Assembly (NCBI GenBank): GCA_028688175.1
Contig: JAQTYS010000041.1
Coordinates: 1 to 14,366 of the forward strand
Length of the DNA stretch: 14,366 bases
Reading direction: 5' to 3'
From: Methanothrix sp.
Lineage (GTDB): Archaea; Halobacteriota; Methanosarcinia; Methanotrichales; Methanotrichaceae
Below the pieces are notes generated by a model that did not search any database, was not told where the DNA came from, and saw only the letters and a program-made list of their open reading frames with translations. This document shows, piece after piece, positions 6,776 through 14,305 of the stretch. The position numbers and the translations under genes were made by a program. Every line of letters begins with the position of its first letter. Positions within the stretch are counted from its first letter, which is position 1.

Positions 6776-8011
6776 ATGAGTGAAACATCGGCCATTTCCG
6801 GTCAAGAGACCATTCAGGAGTCTTTCTTAAAGAGGATAAACGCTCTGCAGTCCGAAAACAAGAGCCTCGCCGAAGAGCTGGAAACCACCAGAATGGAGAG
6901 GGAGGAGGTAAGAGCAAAGCTCTTTGAGTCCCTCATTGCCAATAAGAAGTATCTGCGAGAGGTTGAACGGCTGAAGAAAGAGAATGTCCTTCTTAAGAGG
7001 ATGCCGTTGTTCCTGGCAACGGTCGTGGAGATGGGTTCAGACTATGTCCTGCTCAGGCAACACGGCAATAATCAAGAGTTCATCACCACTGCTCCGCCGG
7101 AGCTGATGGAGATGATCCAGACCAACTCCCGTGTGGCCATAAACAATTCTCTGACCATTGTTCGCGTCCTGGATCGCTCTGTGGATGTCCGGGCTAAGGT
7201 AATGGAGCTGATAGAGGCTCCTGATGTGTCCTACGAACAGGTGGGCGGTCTGGAAAGCCAGATTCAGGAGATCAGGGAGACTGTGGAGCTGCCTCTCACC
7301 AATCCTGCAATCTTCAAGGATATCGGTATAGAGCCGCCCAGGGGCGTTCTGCTCTACGGCCTGCCGGGAACGGGCAAGACCATGCTCGCCAAGGCAGTAG
7401 CTCACGAATCCAAAGCCACTTTCATCCATATGTCCGGCTCGGAGCTGGTCCATAAGTTCATAGGAGAGGGCGCGCAGCTGGTTCGCGATATCTTCCAGAT
7501 GGCGCGTGAGAAGGCCCCCAGCATCATATTCATCGATGAGATAGATGCCGTAGGAAGCATTCGAACCCATGACGGCACCACTGGAAGCGCCGAGGTCAAC
7601 CGCACAATGATGCAGCTCCTGGCAGAGATGGATGGATTTAGGACCAGGGGAGACATCAAGATCATCGCAGCCACTAACCGGATCGATATTCTGGATCCTG
7701 CTCTGCTGCGGCCCGGTCGCTTTGATCGGATCATTGAGATCCCCATGCCATCTGCAGTGGGAAGACTCAAGATCCTGGAGATACATTCCCGGAAGATGAA
7801 GAAGGATGATGATGTCGATCTGATGGAGATTGTCAAAGCCACCGAGGAAGCGAGCGGCGCAGACCTCAATGCCATTGTGGTTGAGGCGGGAATGAATGCA
7901 TTGCGCAAAGGTGCATCAACGGTCGGCAAGAGCGATTTCGAGGTGGCAATCAAAAAGGTTCTCGGGGATGAGATCGAAGGATCGGAAGAGGCTCTGCGGA
8001 TGTTCTCTTAG
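6776..8011 (+). CDS. pan: Proteasome-activating nucleotidase (PAN)
   Basis: A 411-residue AAA+ ATPase, the archaeal counterpart of the 26S proteasome Rpt ring. It unfolds proteins and feeds them into the 20S proteasome. A coiled coil spans about residues 15-75, followed by an OB-fold (about 78-150) and the AAA+ domain. That domain shows Walker A GLPGTGKT (195-202), the pore-loop motif KFIGEG, Walker B IIFIDE (250-255), and the second region of homology with ATNR (299-302 region) and arginines R312 and R315. Length and order match the family. The C-terminal tripeptide is Met-Phe-Ser, where the canonical 20S-docking HbYX motif has Tyr in the middle position. It has its own promoter-like element and a hairpin terminator, and is probably monocistronic. 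Confidence 0.96.
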   Translation: MSETSAISGQETIQESFLKRINALQSENKSLAEELETTRMEREEVRAKLFESLIANKKYLREVERLKKENVLLKRMPLFLATVVEMGSDYVLLRQHGNNQEFITTAPPELMEMIQTNSRVAINNSLTIVRVLDRSVDVRAKVMELIEAPDVSYEQVGGLESQIQEIRETVELPLTNPAIFKDIGIEPPRGVLLYGLPGTGKTMLAKAVAHESKATFIHMSGSELVHKFIGEGAQLVRDIFQMAREKAPSIIFIDEIDAVGSIRTHDGTTGSAEVNRTMMQLLAEMDGFRTRGDIKIIAATNRIDILDPALLRPGRFDRIIEIPMPSAVGRLKILEIHSRKMKKDDDVDLMEIVKATEEASGADLNAIVVEAGMNALRKGASTVGKSDFEVAIKKVLGDEIEGSEEALRMFS

Positions 8012-8038
8012 GCGGCATAAAGCCGCTGTTATTTTTAT
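8012..8038 (+). terminator. Hairpin plus T-rich terminator after PAN
   Basis: A perfect 5-base stem (8012-8016 with 8022-8026, loop ATAAA) starts immediately after the PAN stop and is followed by a T-rich run. It resembles a short intrinsic terminator separating PAN from the channel gene. Confidence 0.5.
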
Positions 8039-8083
8039 ATTACTCTATTTGCTGCTTTATATTGTCCCGGCAAGTCCGGAAAT

Positions 8084-8091
8084 CTTTAAGT
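8084..8091 (+). promoter_or_regulatory. Putative TATA box of the MscS-like gene
   Basis: CTTTAAGT is centred about 28 bases upstream of the ATG at 8116, so transcription would start at or a few bases before the start codon. No Shine-Dalgarno site is present before the ATG. Confidence 0.4.
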
Positions 8092-8115
8092 ACTCATTTT
8101 CTATCCTAGCCTTTC

Positions 8116-9039
8116 ATGAATCTTACAGCTATAGCAGGCATGACCGACCCGGTTCTACTGGCAAATTGGATTCAGATGGCTGTGGATTCAACTACCGGCA
8201 GACATGTTGATCTGGTCTTTATCCAGATTCTGGCAAATGCCATCAGCAGCATCGATCTGACGTCCATTGTGTTAAATATATTTTTTGTTATATTAATTGC
8301 ACTTTTGACTCGCTTTGCAGCACGCATCGTAGACCGCATGCTGGTAAATTATTTTCCAACCCTAGTGAGCAAGGTGCAGATGAAGATAGACGAGACCATG
8401 CAGCTCATGATGCGCAGATTGGTTTCAGCCACCATCTATGTTATAGGCCTTATGCTCATCATCTATCAGATACCGCAGCTACAAAGTCTGGTCACAGCCA
8501 TACTCGCCGGCGCCAGTATCGCAGGTCTGGCCATCGGCTTTGCCGCCAAAGACTCTCTTTCCAACTTCACCTCCAGTATCTTCATAGCGGTCTTTCAGCC
8601 CTTCCGGGTGGGTGATTCGGTGGACTTTCGGGGTGAATACGGCCAGATAGAGGATTTGACTCTGAGACATACGGTAATTCGAACTACCGACAACAAGAGA
8701 ATTATTGTTCCCAATAGCATCATGAGCATGGAGCCGATCATCAACTGGTCCATCAAGCAGCCGGAGATAGTCTGGATGGTTGATTTTGACCTGGAAAAAG
8801 CTTCGGACATCGATAGAGCCAGAGAGATCATCCTCAAAGCTGCCAAGGACCACCCCATGGTGCTGAAAGATAAGCCCATCAATGTGCTGCTATTGAACTC
8901 CAGATATTCGGAGCTGACTCTCCGGCTGGAGGTTCCTGTTCCCGGAAGAAACGTTGCCAAGGTTATCGGCTGCGATATAAGAGAAGCAGTCAAAAAGGAG
9001 TTTGAGGTGGCTGGAATACCACCCGCGCCCACACCTTGA
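8116..9039 (+). CDS. MscS-family mechanosensitive ion channel
   Basis: A 307-residue small-conductance mechanosensitive channel, expected as a heptamer in the cell membrane that opens on hypo-osmotic shock to release solutes. Hydrophobic segments lie at about 50-68, 102-119 and 127-148. The third is the pore-lining helix, with the small-residue pattern AGASIAGLAIGFAAKDSLSN typical of MscS. It is followed by the beta-domain hallmark FQPFRVGDSVDF (160-171) and by RTTDNKRIIVPNS (189-201). The C-terminal alpha/beta domain runs to the end. Length and three-segment topology match the basic MscS class. The start is supported by the TATA-like spacing. It converges with the transglutaminase-like gene. 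Confidence 0.92.
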   Translation: MNLTAIAGMTDPVLLANWIQMAVDSTTGRHVDLVFIQILANAISSIDLTSIVLNIFFVILIALLTRFAARIVDRMLVNYFPTLVSKVQMKIDETMQLMMRRLVSATIYVIGLMLIIYQIPQLQSLVTAILAGASIAGLAIGFAAKDSLSNFTSSIFIAVFQPFRVGDSVDFRGEYGQIEDLTLRHTVIRTTDNKRIIVPNSIMSMEPIINWSIKQPEIVWMVDFDLEKASDIDRAREIILKAAKDHPMVLKDKPINVLLLNSRYSELTLRLEVPVPGRNVAKVIGCDIREAVKKEFEVAGIPPAPTP

Positions 9040-9051
9040 TTTGATGGTCAG

Positions 9052-9075
9052 GAAACTGTCTTAGAAACTGTCTTA
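9052..9075. repeat. Perfect tandem duplication of a 12-base unit
   Basis: GAAACTGTCTTA occurs twice head to tail (9052-9063, 9064-9075) in the short gap between two convergent genes, with a partial third copy (GAAAACTG) just after. It is probably replication slippage in the 3' untranslated region. Confidence 0.8.
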
Positions 9076-9113
9076 AGGAAAACTGCATAATCTGCATGCA
9101 ATTCTAAGTACCT

Positions 9114-10421
9114 CTAATATGCCACCAGCCCATCCCACCCCTCACCCTGGAACTTGCCGAAGATGCCCACACTGTCCCCACAAACCGTCGCATTCCCCTC
9201 AAAGAGATCCCCTCGCGACGCAAGAGTCGTCCATTCCTTCCCGCACACCACAGACACACTATTGGCACCTGGAACCCTGATCCGGAACAGATAGCTCGAC
9301 CCGGCCTCCAGCTTGCCTTCCAGCGGCTCGTAGAGATATGCCCCCGTCTCGCTGAACGTTTTAAAAGTGGTAGGAAAGCCGGAGCCCCCACCTGAGGTGG
9401 CATTGATGCCGTATTCCAAAACAGAGTCATACTTTCCTGGATTGTCTCTTCGCTTGGCATAAGCCTTCAAGATATAACTTCCCGCGCCGGGAAACTGGAC
9501 ATAAATATCATACCTCTCACCGTCTCTCTGGCAAAACGTATAGCCATCCCCAGCAGCCGTGCCGTCTGCGTACTCCAGTTTTGCCATCATCAGCACATCC
9601 TCTGGTGCAAAGATGGAAACGTTGATCTGGCTTTCAGCGTCTATCGTCCCATTCTTTTGCCCGAGCTTCAGGCCCAGGTTAAAGAAATCCGCTTCCTGAT
9701 AGACCAGATTCTCAAACTCCTCTTTTGAGATAGGTTTATTAAGAAGCTGCCAGCGGGCGTCATCCGGGAAGTGGCTAAAGATAAATTGGGAAGGCGGCGT
9801 CATAAAGTAGTGATCGTCGAATTTGCGCACGTACTTTCCTTCCCCGCTCACATACCCCGCCCCCCAGGTGCAGTCCACCAGATACCAGGATCCATTTATT
9901 TTAACGGCATTCCAGGCATGATTGAATGGACCGGCGAAGTTCTTTCCTGGCGTATATCCGTACCCTTTTCCGTAGCCGCTGATCCTCACCGCCTGCAGAC
10001 CAGCTTCTTTTGCCAACGAGAGGAAGAGGTCGGAATAGCCGTAGCAGACCGATTTTCTGCTTTTTAGGACATCCTCGGAATTCGTGGCCCCGGTGCCGCT
10101 ACCAAAAAAGACAGCAATATTGTAGTCGATGTTCTCTGTGATCCAGCGGAATATGGCTCGGGCCTTCTCACGATCATTCTTTGCCGGCTCAATCAAATAG
10201 GCAGCCAGGCTTTCTACCGTTGCTTCGGCAGATGTTGGCGCACTTAGTGCATGGCGGTCGATTTCCTCAAAGCTGTAATTCAGGGCGGCCCCAAAATCAT
10301 TGGGAGCAATTGTCGCCAATTCATTTTCTGTATCCTTATCAGGAGTGCTAGGAGTTTCTGCAACAGCCATCACAGCAAATAGCTGCGGCATTAGAAGAAA
10401 TAAAATAATAATTATTCTCAT
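9114..10421 (-). CDS. Exported transglutaminase-like protein
   Basis: A 435-residue protein with an N-terminal signal peptide: a hydrophobic stretch at about 3-20 and likely cleavage near A21/E22. A transglutaminase-like (papain-fold) domain spans about 70-210 with a full Cys-His-Asp triad: C126 in SVCYGYSD, H168 in FNHAWNAV, and D183 in WYLVDCTWG. The arrangement resembles the KY/Ig-associated transglutaminase subfamily, where bacterial and archaeal members act as cell-surface peptidases or crosslinkers. The remaining 220 residues look beta-rich, likely adhesive or immunoglobulin-like, and have no visible membrane anchor. The substrate is unknown. Its start is only 5 bases after the stop of the acylphosphatase-like gene, so the two are very probably co-transcribed. 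The GC-rich shadow frame opposite it is not a gene. Confidence 0.85.
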   Translation of the reverse strand: MRIIIILFLLMPQLFAVMAVAETPSTPDKDTENELATIAPNDFGAALNYSFEEIDRHALSAPTSAEATVESLAAYLIEPAKNDREKARAIFRWITENIDYNIAVFFGSGTGATNSEDVLKSRKSVCYGYSDLFLSLAKEAGLQAVRISGYGKGYGYTPGKNFAGPFNHAWNAVKINGSWYLVDCTWGAGYVSGEGKYVRKFDDHYFMTPPSQFIFSHFPDDARWQLLNKPISKEEFENLVYQEADFFNLGLKLGQKNGTIDAESQINVSIFAPEDVLMMAKLEYADGTAAGDGYTFCQRDGERYDIYVQFPGAGSYILKAYAKRRDNPGKYDSVLEYGINATSGGGSGFPTTFKTFSETGAYLYEPLEGKLEAGSSYLFRIRVPGANSVSVVCGKEWTTLASRGDLFEGNATVCGDSVGIFGKFQGEGWDGLVAY

Positions 10422-10426
10422 CTGGT

Positions 10427-10972
10427 CTAAATAATCCCTTTTTCCCTGAGAGCTGCTCGCATCTCAGTTACTTCCGATTCCAGCTTTTCAAATCTCTGTT
10501 CAAGATATCCCTTCAGATCTTTTCTGGACTCATGAACCTCTTCCAGCAGGTTTTCCTGGGAATTGAGGCTCTCTCTTTGCAGATCAATCATGACATCCAT
10601 CTTTCTGCCCAGATTATCATTCAAATTATTAACCGCTCCAATGAGATTATTTAGGTGGGACACAGCAGTATCCAGCCGGGAGTCTGTCTCTCCCTTATCC
10701 ACAAGCTTGTAGAACTTGCCGAAATCACCCGTAGGTTCAGAATATTCGCTTTCGATAGAAGAGACTTGTATCAAATTATCATTAATATTAATAGCTTCTG
10801 CGAACCACTTCAGCTTATCCTCATTGCCTTCTGCCAGTATTTTCACTCGACGGTCATCGAGTTTCTCCACAGTTCCTTTTAATCCCAGCATTCTGGCAAA
10901 ATCGGCAACTTCTGCTCGATATCCTGTCTTCTGAACACTTCCCGAGACATAAGCAGTAAGCCTTTTCATCAT
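10427..10972 (-). CDS. Degenerate acylphosphatase-like domain with C-terminal coiled coil
   Basis: A 181-residue protein. Residues about 1-90 align with the acylphosphatase fold: VSGSVQKTGYR (9-19), LGLKGTVEKLDDRRV (29-43) and AEG (47-49). The phosphate-binding arginine is kept (R19), but the catalytic asparagine expected at position 37 is lysine and the usual DG is DR, so enzymatic activity is doubtful. Residues about 95-175 are charged and heptad-like with several Asn-Leu repeats, predicting a coiled coil. It has no signal peptide and is therefore cytoplasmic. It starts with two Met codons. It precedes an exported transglutaminase-like gene by 5 bases, suggesting a shared role that I cannot name. 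It may be a scaffold or sensor rather than an enzyme. Confidence 0.8.
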   Translation of the reverse strand: MMKRLTAYVSGSVQKTGYRAEVADFARMLGLKGTVEKLDDRRVKILAEGNEDKLKWFAEAININDNLIQVSSIESEYSEPTGDFGKFYKLVDKGETDSRLDTAVSHLNNLIGAVNNLNDNLGRKMDVMIDLQRESLNSQENLLEEVHESRKDLKGYLEQRFEKLESEVTEMRAALREKGII

Positions 10973-10990
10973 CTAACTGTCTTTAGCTCT

Positions 10991-11000
10991 TTGTATATGT
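10991..11000 (-). promoter_or_regulatory. Putative TATA box of the acylphosphatase-like/transglutaminase unit
   Basis: ACATATACAA on the minus strand is centred about 24 bases upstream of the ATG at 10972, the spacing of a leaderless archaeal promoter. The stretch before the ATG lacks a Shine-Dalgarno sequence. Confidence 0.45.
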
Positions 11001-11042
11001 CTTTAACGCTATATTCCCGAGGAAGAATAGTATTGCAGGAAT

Positions 11043-11786
11043 TTACAGCACTATCTCCATCATGTCATGGCCCAGCGGCCACTGCTTGAGAGCCATTTCA
11101 TGGGGCGGATAGAGGTGACTCAGATGCGTGAGCAGCAGCCGTTTCGCTCCCAAACGCTCCCCCAAAGCTATGGCTTCGTCTGCCGTCATGTGCTTGCTGA
11201 TGGTGTAGCCGGGCGGTGTGATGGCATCCGCCAGCATCAAATCCGCATCCTTCATCAGCTCCAGGCTTTCTGCCTCAAGCTCCATCTTGGTGTCGCTGGT
11301 GATCACCACCACTTTATTGCCGTCGTCTATGCGCACGCCTACCGTCTGCGTAGGTGGGTGGTTGACTGGAAAGAGGGTGAACTGCATTCCTGCGATATCG
11401 AAGGGCTGATAGGCAACAGCGTCATGGCGAACCGGATTGAGGAAATAGAGATAGTTTAAGATATAGTCCATGGTTTGCTTGAGAGCATAAACATCCACAT
11501 GGCTTTGCACCCGATGAAAATCCCCAAAGCCGGCATAGTGATCATAATGGGCATGCGTCCAGATAACGCCGTCTACACTGGCTATATCTTTCTTTAAAAG
11601 CTGCCAGCGCAGATCAGGGCTGCTGTCTACCAAAACCCTTCCATCGTCCTCGTCCGACTCGATAAGAACGGAAAACCTCATCCTGCGGCTTCTGCCTCCA
11701 CGCAGAGCATCCATGCAGGCGGGACACTTGCAGCCGATCTTGGGAGTGCCGATGGCATCGCCCGTGCCCAGGAGAGTGACCTTCAT
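11043..11786 (-). CDS. PhnP-like metallo-beta-lactamase-fold phosphodiesterase
   Basis: A 247-residue MBL-fold hydrolase resembling PhnP, which cleaves phosphoribosyl 1,2-cyclic phosphate. The N-terminus has LLGTGDAIGTP followed by GCKCPAC (18-24), a cysteine set that in PhnP helps bind a structural zinc. The di-metal site is visible as HAHYDH at 78-83, with later ligand candidates in PVNHPPT, the Asp of SDTK, and THLSH (220-224). No other phosphonate (C-P lyase) genes are present, so the substrate is uncertain; another cyclic phosphate is possible. The longest frame starts 27 codons earlier, but the ATG at 11786 has a strong GAGGAG site, fits the family N-terminus, and avoids overlapping the AAA+ gene. 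It is the last gene of the AI-2E/AAA+/MBL run, 28 bases after the preceding stop. Confidence 0.87.
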   Translation of the reverse strand: MKVTLLGTGDAIGTPKIGCKCPACMDALRGGRSRRMRFSVLIESDEDDGRVLVDSSPDLRWQLLKKDIASVDGVIWTHAHYDHYAGFGDFHRVQSHVDVYALKQTMDYILNYLYFLNPVRHDAVAYQPFDIAGMQFTLFPVNHPPTQTVGVRIDDGNKVVVITSDTKMELEAESLELMKDADLMLADAITPPGYTISKHMTADEAIALGERLGAKRLLLTHLSHLYPPHEMALKQWPLGHDMMEIVL

Positions 11787-11789
11787 GCT

Positions 11790-11795
11790 CTCCTC
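11790..11795 (-). promoter_or_regulatory. Ribosome-binding site that fixes the PhnP-like start
   Basis: GAGGAG lies 3 bases upstream of the ATG at 11786 (its first GAG is 6 bases upstream). It lies inside the longer open frame and is the reason for choosing the internal start. Confidence 0.65.
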
Positions 11796-11814
11796 AAGGC
11801 CTTCATGATACAGC

Positions 11815-13107
11815 TCATGCCGTAACGCTCCGCTTGTAATCAGAGATCCGGCGCCGGAACTCTTCAATAGAAAGATCCAGATCTTCTTGGCTCAAATGTC
11901 TGCGATCCTCCAGGAGAGCATTGAGCACCGCTTCTCTAATCACCAACCGTAGGTCCGATCCCGAGTAGCCCTCCGTCGCTTCTGCGAGAGCAGCCGTATC
12001 AACATCCGCATCAATGCGGGAGATTACCTTGTCGAGTATCTTGCGCCTCATTTCCTTGTCAGGCAATGGGAAGGTCAATACTTTGTCAAACCTCCTCCAG
12101 GCCGCGTAGTCCAGAAGCTGGGGGTGGTTGGTGGCTGCCAGGAGCAAAACGCCATGCTCTACCAGGCTGATCTCATCTATGGCTTTGAGGAGCGAGTTGA
12201 CGGCCCTCTTCATGGCACCGTGTTCATCTGAGGTCCTGGTTTTGGCTACAAAATCGAACTCATCAATGAGCAGTATGCAGGGAGATAGTCTCTTGGCCAG
12301 CTCAAATACCTTGTCTATATTCTTAGAAGTCTCCCCCAAATACTGGCTGGTGATCATGGAGAGGCGAACTTCCACAATGGGCAGGGAAAACCAACTGGAG
12401 AGAGCCCGGGCGGTAGAGGTTTTGCCGGTTCCCGGCGGGCCGACGAAAAGAAGTTTGCCTATTTCGTACAGCCCGATCTCTCGCAGGTATTGCCGGTTTT
12501 TCAGAGCCTTGCCCATCTTTTCTATCTCTGACTTCTGATCCTCAGTCAAAATCAGACCGGCAATTTTGTCCCTCACATCCTCAGGGGCCTTGATGTAGGC
12601 CAGCTTGAGAAGATCTTCTGCCTCCTTGGAATCCTTGCAAAGCTCCTTTATCTTGGCGTCGATCCATTCCCGGTCGGCAGAGAGAGGCTTATTGGCGCTC
12701 CTGGCCTGGGCATAGCTTACATCCATAGAATCATAGTTCTCATAGAGGTAGGCCAATGTTGGATTCGATTTAATCCTTGCCAGGTCCTTTTGATTGGCAA
12801 ACCACTTGGCCGCCACATCGAATACAGTCAGCCGGAGCTGAGAACCAAATTCCTCAAAAGCCACAAAAGTGAGGTCTTTTATAACCGCTTTAACATTCTC
12901 AATGCCATAAATCTTCTGCGCATCTGCGCTGGTTACATAAATCGGCCTTTTGACGCTTCTCGTCTGCACATCGAAGTAATGCTTGCGAATATTGGGAGGC
13001 AGGTCGTCTTCAATCAAATTCTCTGTGCGGTTATAAATATCTGCAGTCAGCAGCAGCTCTGCAACATCAATAGCACCTAACTTCTCCAAGCCATTCTCTA
13101 CGCCCAT
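11815..13107 (-). CDS. AAA+ ATPase, archaeal, function unknown
   Basis: A 430-residue cytoplasmic protein with a single C-terminal AAA+ domain. Walker A is GPPGTGKT (223-230), Walker B ILLIDEFD with D282/E283, sensor-1 region AATN, arginine-finger region AWRRFDK, and a C-terminal lid with YSGSDLRLVIREA. The classical-clade features resemble Cdc48/ClpX-adaptor-like and spastin-like single-domain AAA proteins. The N-terminal 200 residues are helical, with DLPPNIRKHYFDVQTR and RPIYVTS; I recognise no named domain there. It may act as a remodelling chaperone. The longest frame begins with a TTG at 13176 that overlaps the preceding stop, but the ATG at 13107 has a GGAG site 8 bases upstream, and the extra 23 residues look non-coding. 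It sits between the AI-2E-type membrane protein and the PhnP-like hydrolase genes, probably one transcript. Confidence 0.87.
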   Translation of the reverse strand: MGVENGLEKLGAIDVAELLLTADIYNRTENLIEDDLPPNIRKHYFDVQTRSVKRPIYVTSADAQKIYGIENVKAVIKDLTFVAFEEFGSQLRLTVFDVAAKWFANQKDLARIKSNPTLAYLYENYDSMDVSYAQARSANKPLSADREWIDAKIKELCKDSKEAEDLLKLAYIKAPEDVRDKIAGLILTEDQKSEIEKMGKALKNRQYLREIGLYEIGKLLFVGPPGTGKTSTARALSSWFSLPIVEVRLSMITSQYLGETSKNIDKVFELAKRLSPCILLIDEFDFVAKTRTSDEHGAMKRAVNSLLKAIDEISLVEHGVLLLAATNHPQLLDYAAWRRFDKVLTFPLPDKEMRRKILDKVISRIDADVDTAALAEATEGYSGSDLRLVIREAVLNALLEDRRHLSQEDLDLSIEEFRRRISDYKRSVTA

Positions 13108-13115
13108 CTTTAAAG

Positions 13116-13119
13116 CTCC
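13116..13119 (-). promoter_or_regulatory. Ribosome-binding site that fixes the AAA+ ATPase start
   Basis: GGAG lies 8 bases before the ATG at 13107. The competing TTG at 13176 has a GGAG only 2 bases away, too close to work well. Confidence 0.5.
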
Positions 13120-13172
13120 ATGGAACTGAACTAAACTAGTGGCCAAGAAAAAGAGATAAAGCTTTCCATTCG

Positions 13173-14237
13173 TCAAGTCTCCCGGTTGTTGACGGCAGCC
13201 CGGTAGGCTGCCAGGAGAAAGCCGTAGAGAGTGGGACCGATAATCACACCTATGATTCCTACAACGAATATGGGGGCGGTGTACGCGAGCAATGTGACAA
13301 TAGGGTGAATCCTGGAACTTTTCATGGCTAGATGAGGACGGATTACATTTTCAGGTATCACCATGAGCACTACCGTTCCGAATATCATGATTATCACGAA
13401 GCGAACTATGTCCCCCATGAACAGATAATAGAGTGCCATGGGAATGAATACGAAGGGCGGTCCCAGCATGGGGACAAGCGTAAAGATGCCCACAACAACT
13501 CCCATTAAATAGGGATAGGGCACGCCCAGCATGGAAAAGCCGATAGCAGCCAAAACGCCGCTTAACATAGATGTGGTGAAGTAGACTGTAAAAAGGGTAT
13601 TATAGATGCCGCCTAGCTCCTGCAGAAAATCCAGAACAATTGCTCGCTTTTGCCTGGGAACCAGGTCAACAGCTTTGGCCAGAAACTCCTTGCCGTCAAT
13701 GAGGATGTAGTAGGTGATGAACACCACTACAATCAATTGAGCAAAAAGCACGGGCAGATTGGAGGCAAATGAGGTTAGCTCTCGCTGCACAATGGGAAAG
13801 AGCCAGGTAGCAATGGTCACAGGGATGTCGCTTATCTCCTGTACGTTTTTAAGTATTATGACATTCACGTAATTATAAACCCAGACAGGAAGGGCGCTCA
13901 TGGCCCATTCGTCGACCTCCGAAGTTATGGCCGCGAATTGGATGCCTGAAAGTGCTCCTGACCGTTCCAGATTGGATATCTCCACCAGGAGAACTGTAGT
14001 TATGCCGAGCAAGATGGCCAGAATAAAGATGAAGACAATCAATATGGAGAAAAAAGAGGAGATCTGTCTCTGCCGGGTCAGACGAAAGAAGGCGGCAAAA
14101 AGTGGCTTGAGGAGAAACACCATGACAATGCTCAGCAGAATAGTGGTAAGGAAGTCCTTGGTCAGGTAAACTGTGGCGAGAAAGACCAGAAAGACCAGAG
14201 AGCCTGCTGCCATATCAAAACGACGGCTAAAATCCAT
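13173..14237 (-). CDS. AI-2E family membrane transporter
   Basis: A 354-residue multi-spanning membrane protein of the AI-2E (PerM/TqsA/YdiK) family. Hydrophobic segments cluster at the N-terminus (two, about 9-50) and before residue 90. Four or more follow in the second half, around LFAQLIVVVFITYYILIDGKEF, the GVLAAIGFSMLGVPYPYLMG region and the GIFTLVPMLGPPFVFIPMALYYLF region. The stretch GPPFVFIPMAL and the C-terminal GVIIGPTLYGFLLAAY are typical of the family. Members export signal molecules or act in Na+/H+ exchange; the substrate cannot be predicted, and no autoinducer-2 synthesis gene is here. The ATG at 14237 is preferred over a GTG at 14252 because a GGAG site lies between them. It is the first gene of a three-gene minus-strand run. 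Confidence 0.88.
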   Translation of the reverse strand: MDFSRRFDMAAGSLVFLVFLATVYLTKDFLTTILLSIVMVFLLKPLFAAFFRLTRQRQISSFFSILIVFIFILAILLGITTVLLVEISNLERSGALSGIQFAAITSEVDEWAMSALPVWVYNYVNVIILKNVQEISDIPVTIATWLFPIVQRELTSFASNLPVLFAQLIVVVFITYYILIDGKEFLAKAVDLVPRQKRAIVLDFLQELGGIYNTLFTVYFTTSMLSGVLAAIGFSMLGVPYPYLMGVVVGIFTLVPMLGPPFVFIPMALYYLFMGDIVRFVIIMIFGTVVLMVIPENVIRPHLAMKSSRIHPIVTLLAYTAPIFVVGIIGVIIGPTLYGFLLAAYRAAVNNRET

Positions 14238-14246
14238 AACATGACT

Positions 14247-14250
14247 CTCC
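14247..14250 (-). promoter_or_regulatory. Ribosome-binding site that fixes the AI-2E transporter start
   Basis: GGAG lies 9 bases before the ATG at 14237. It overlaps the alternative GTG start region, which therefore could not use it. Confidence 0.5.
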
Positions 14251-14297
14251 ACTCATAACAGTAAAAACTTTTCCTTGTATTCGTTTCCAAATTCAGC

Positions 14298-14305
14298 TAA
14301 TATAG
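14298..14305 (-). promoter_or_regulatory. Putative TATA box of the AI-2E/AAA+/PhnP-like unit
   Basis: CTATATTA on the minus strand would start transcription near 14275 and leave a leader of about 35-40 bases carrying the GGAG site. It is the best TATA-like sequence in the terminal gap. Nothing else is recognised from 14306 to the window edge. Confidence 0.35.

Noticed and set aside
7037..7786. Long minus-strand open frame (249 codons) opposite PAN
   Set aside because: PAN is unmistakable on the plus strand; the antisense translation shows no domain or promoter.
11787..11867. 27-codon N-terminal extension of the PhnP-like protein
   Set aside because: The family N-terminus begins at MKVTLLGTGD, which has a GAGGAG site just before it; the extension would overlap the AAA+ gene and looks non-homologous.
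13108..13176. 23-codon N-terminal extension of the AAA+ protein from a TTG overlapping the preceding stop
   Set aside because: The overlap suggests translational coupling, but the GGAG is only 2 bases from the TTG, whereas the ATG at 13107 has a well-placed site and the extension looks non-coding.
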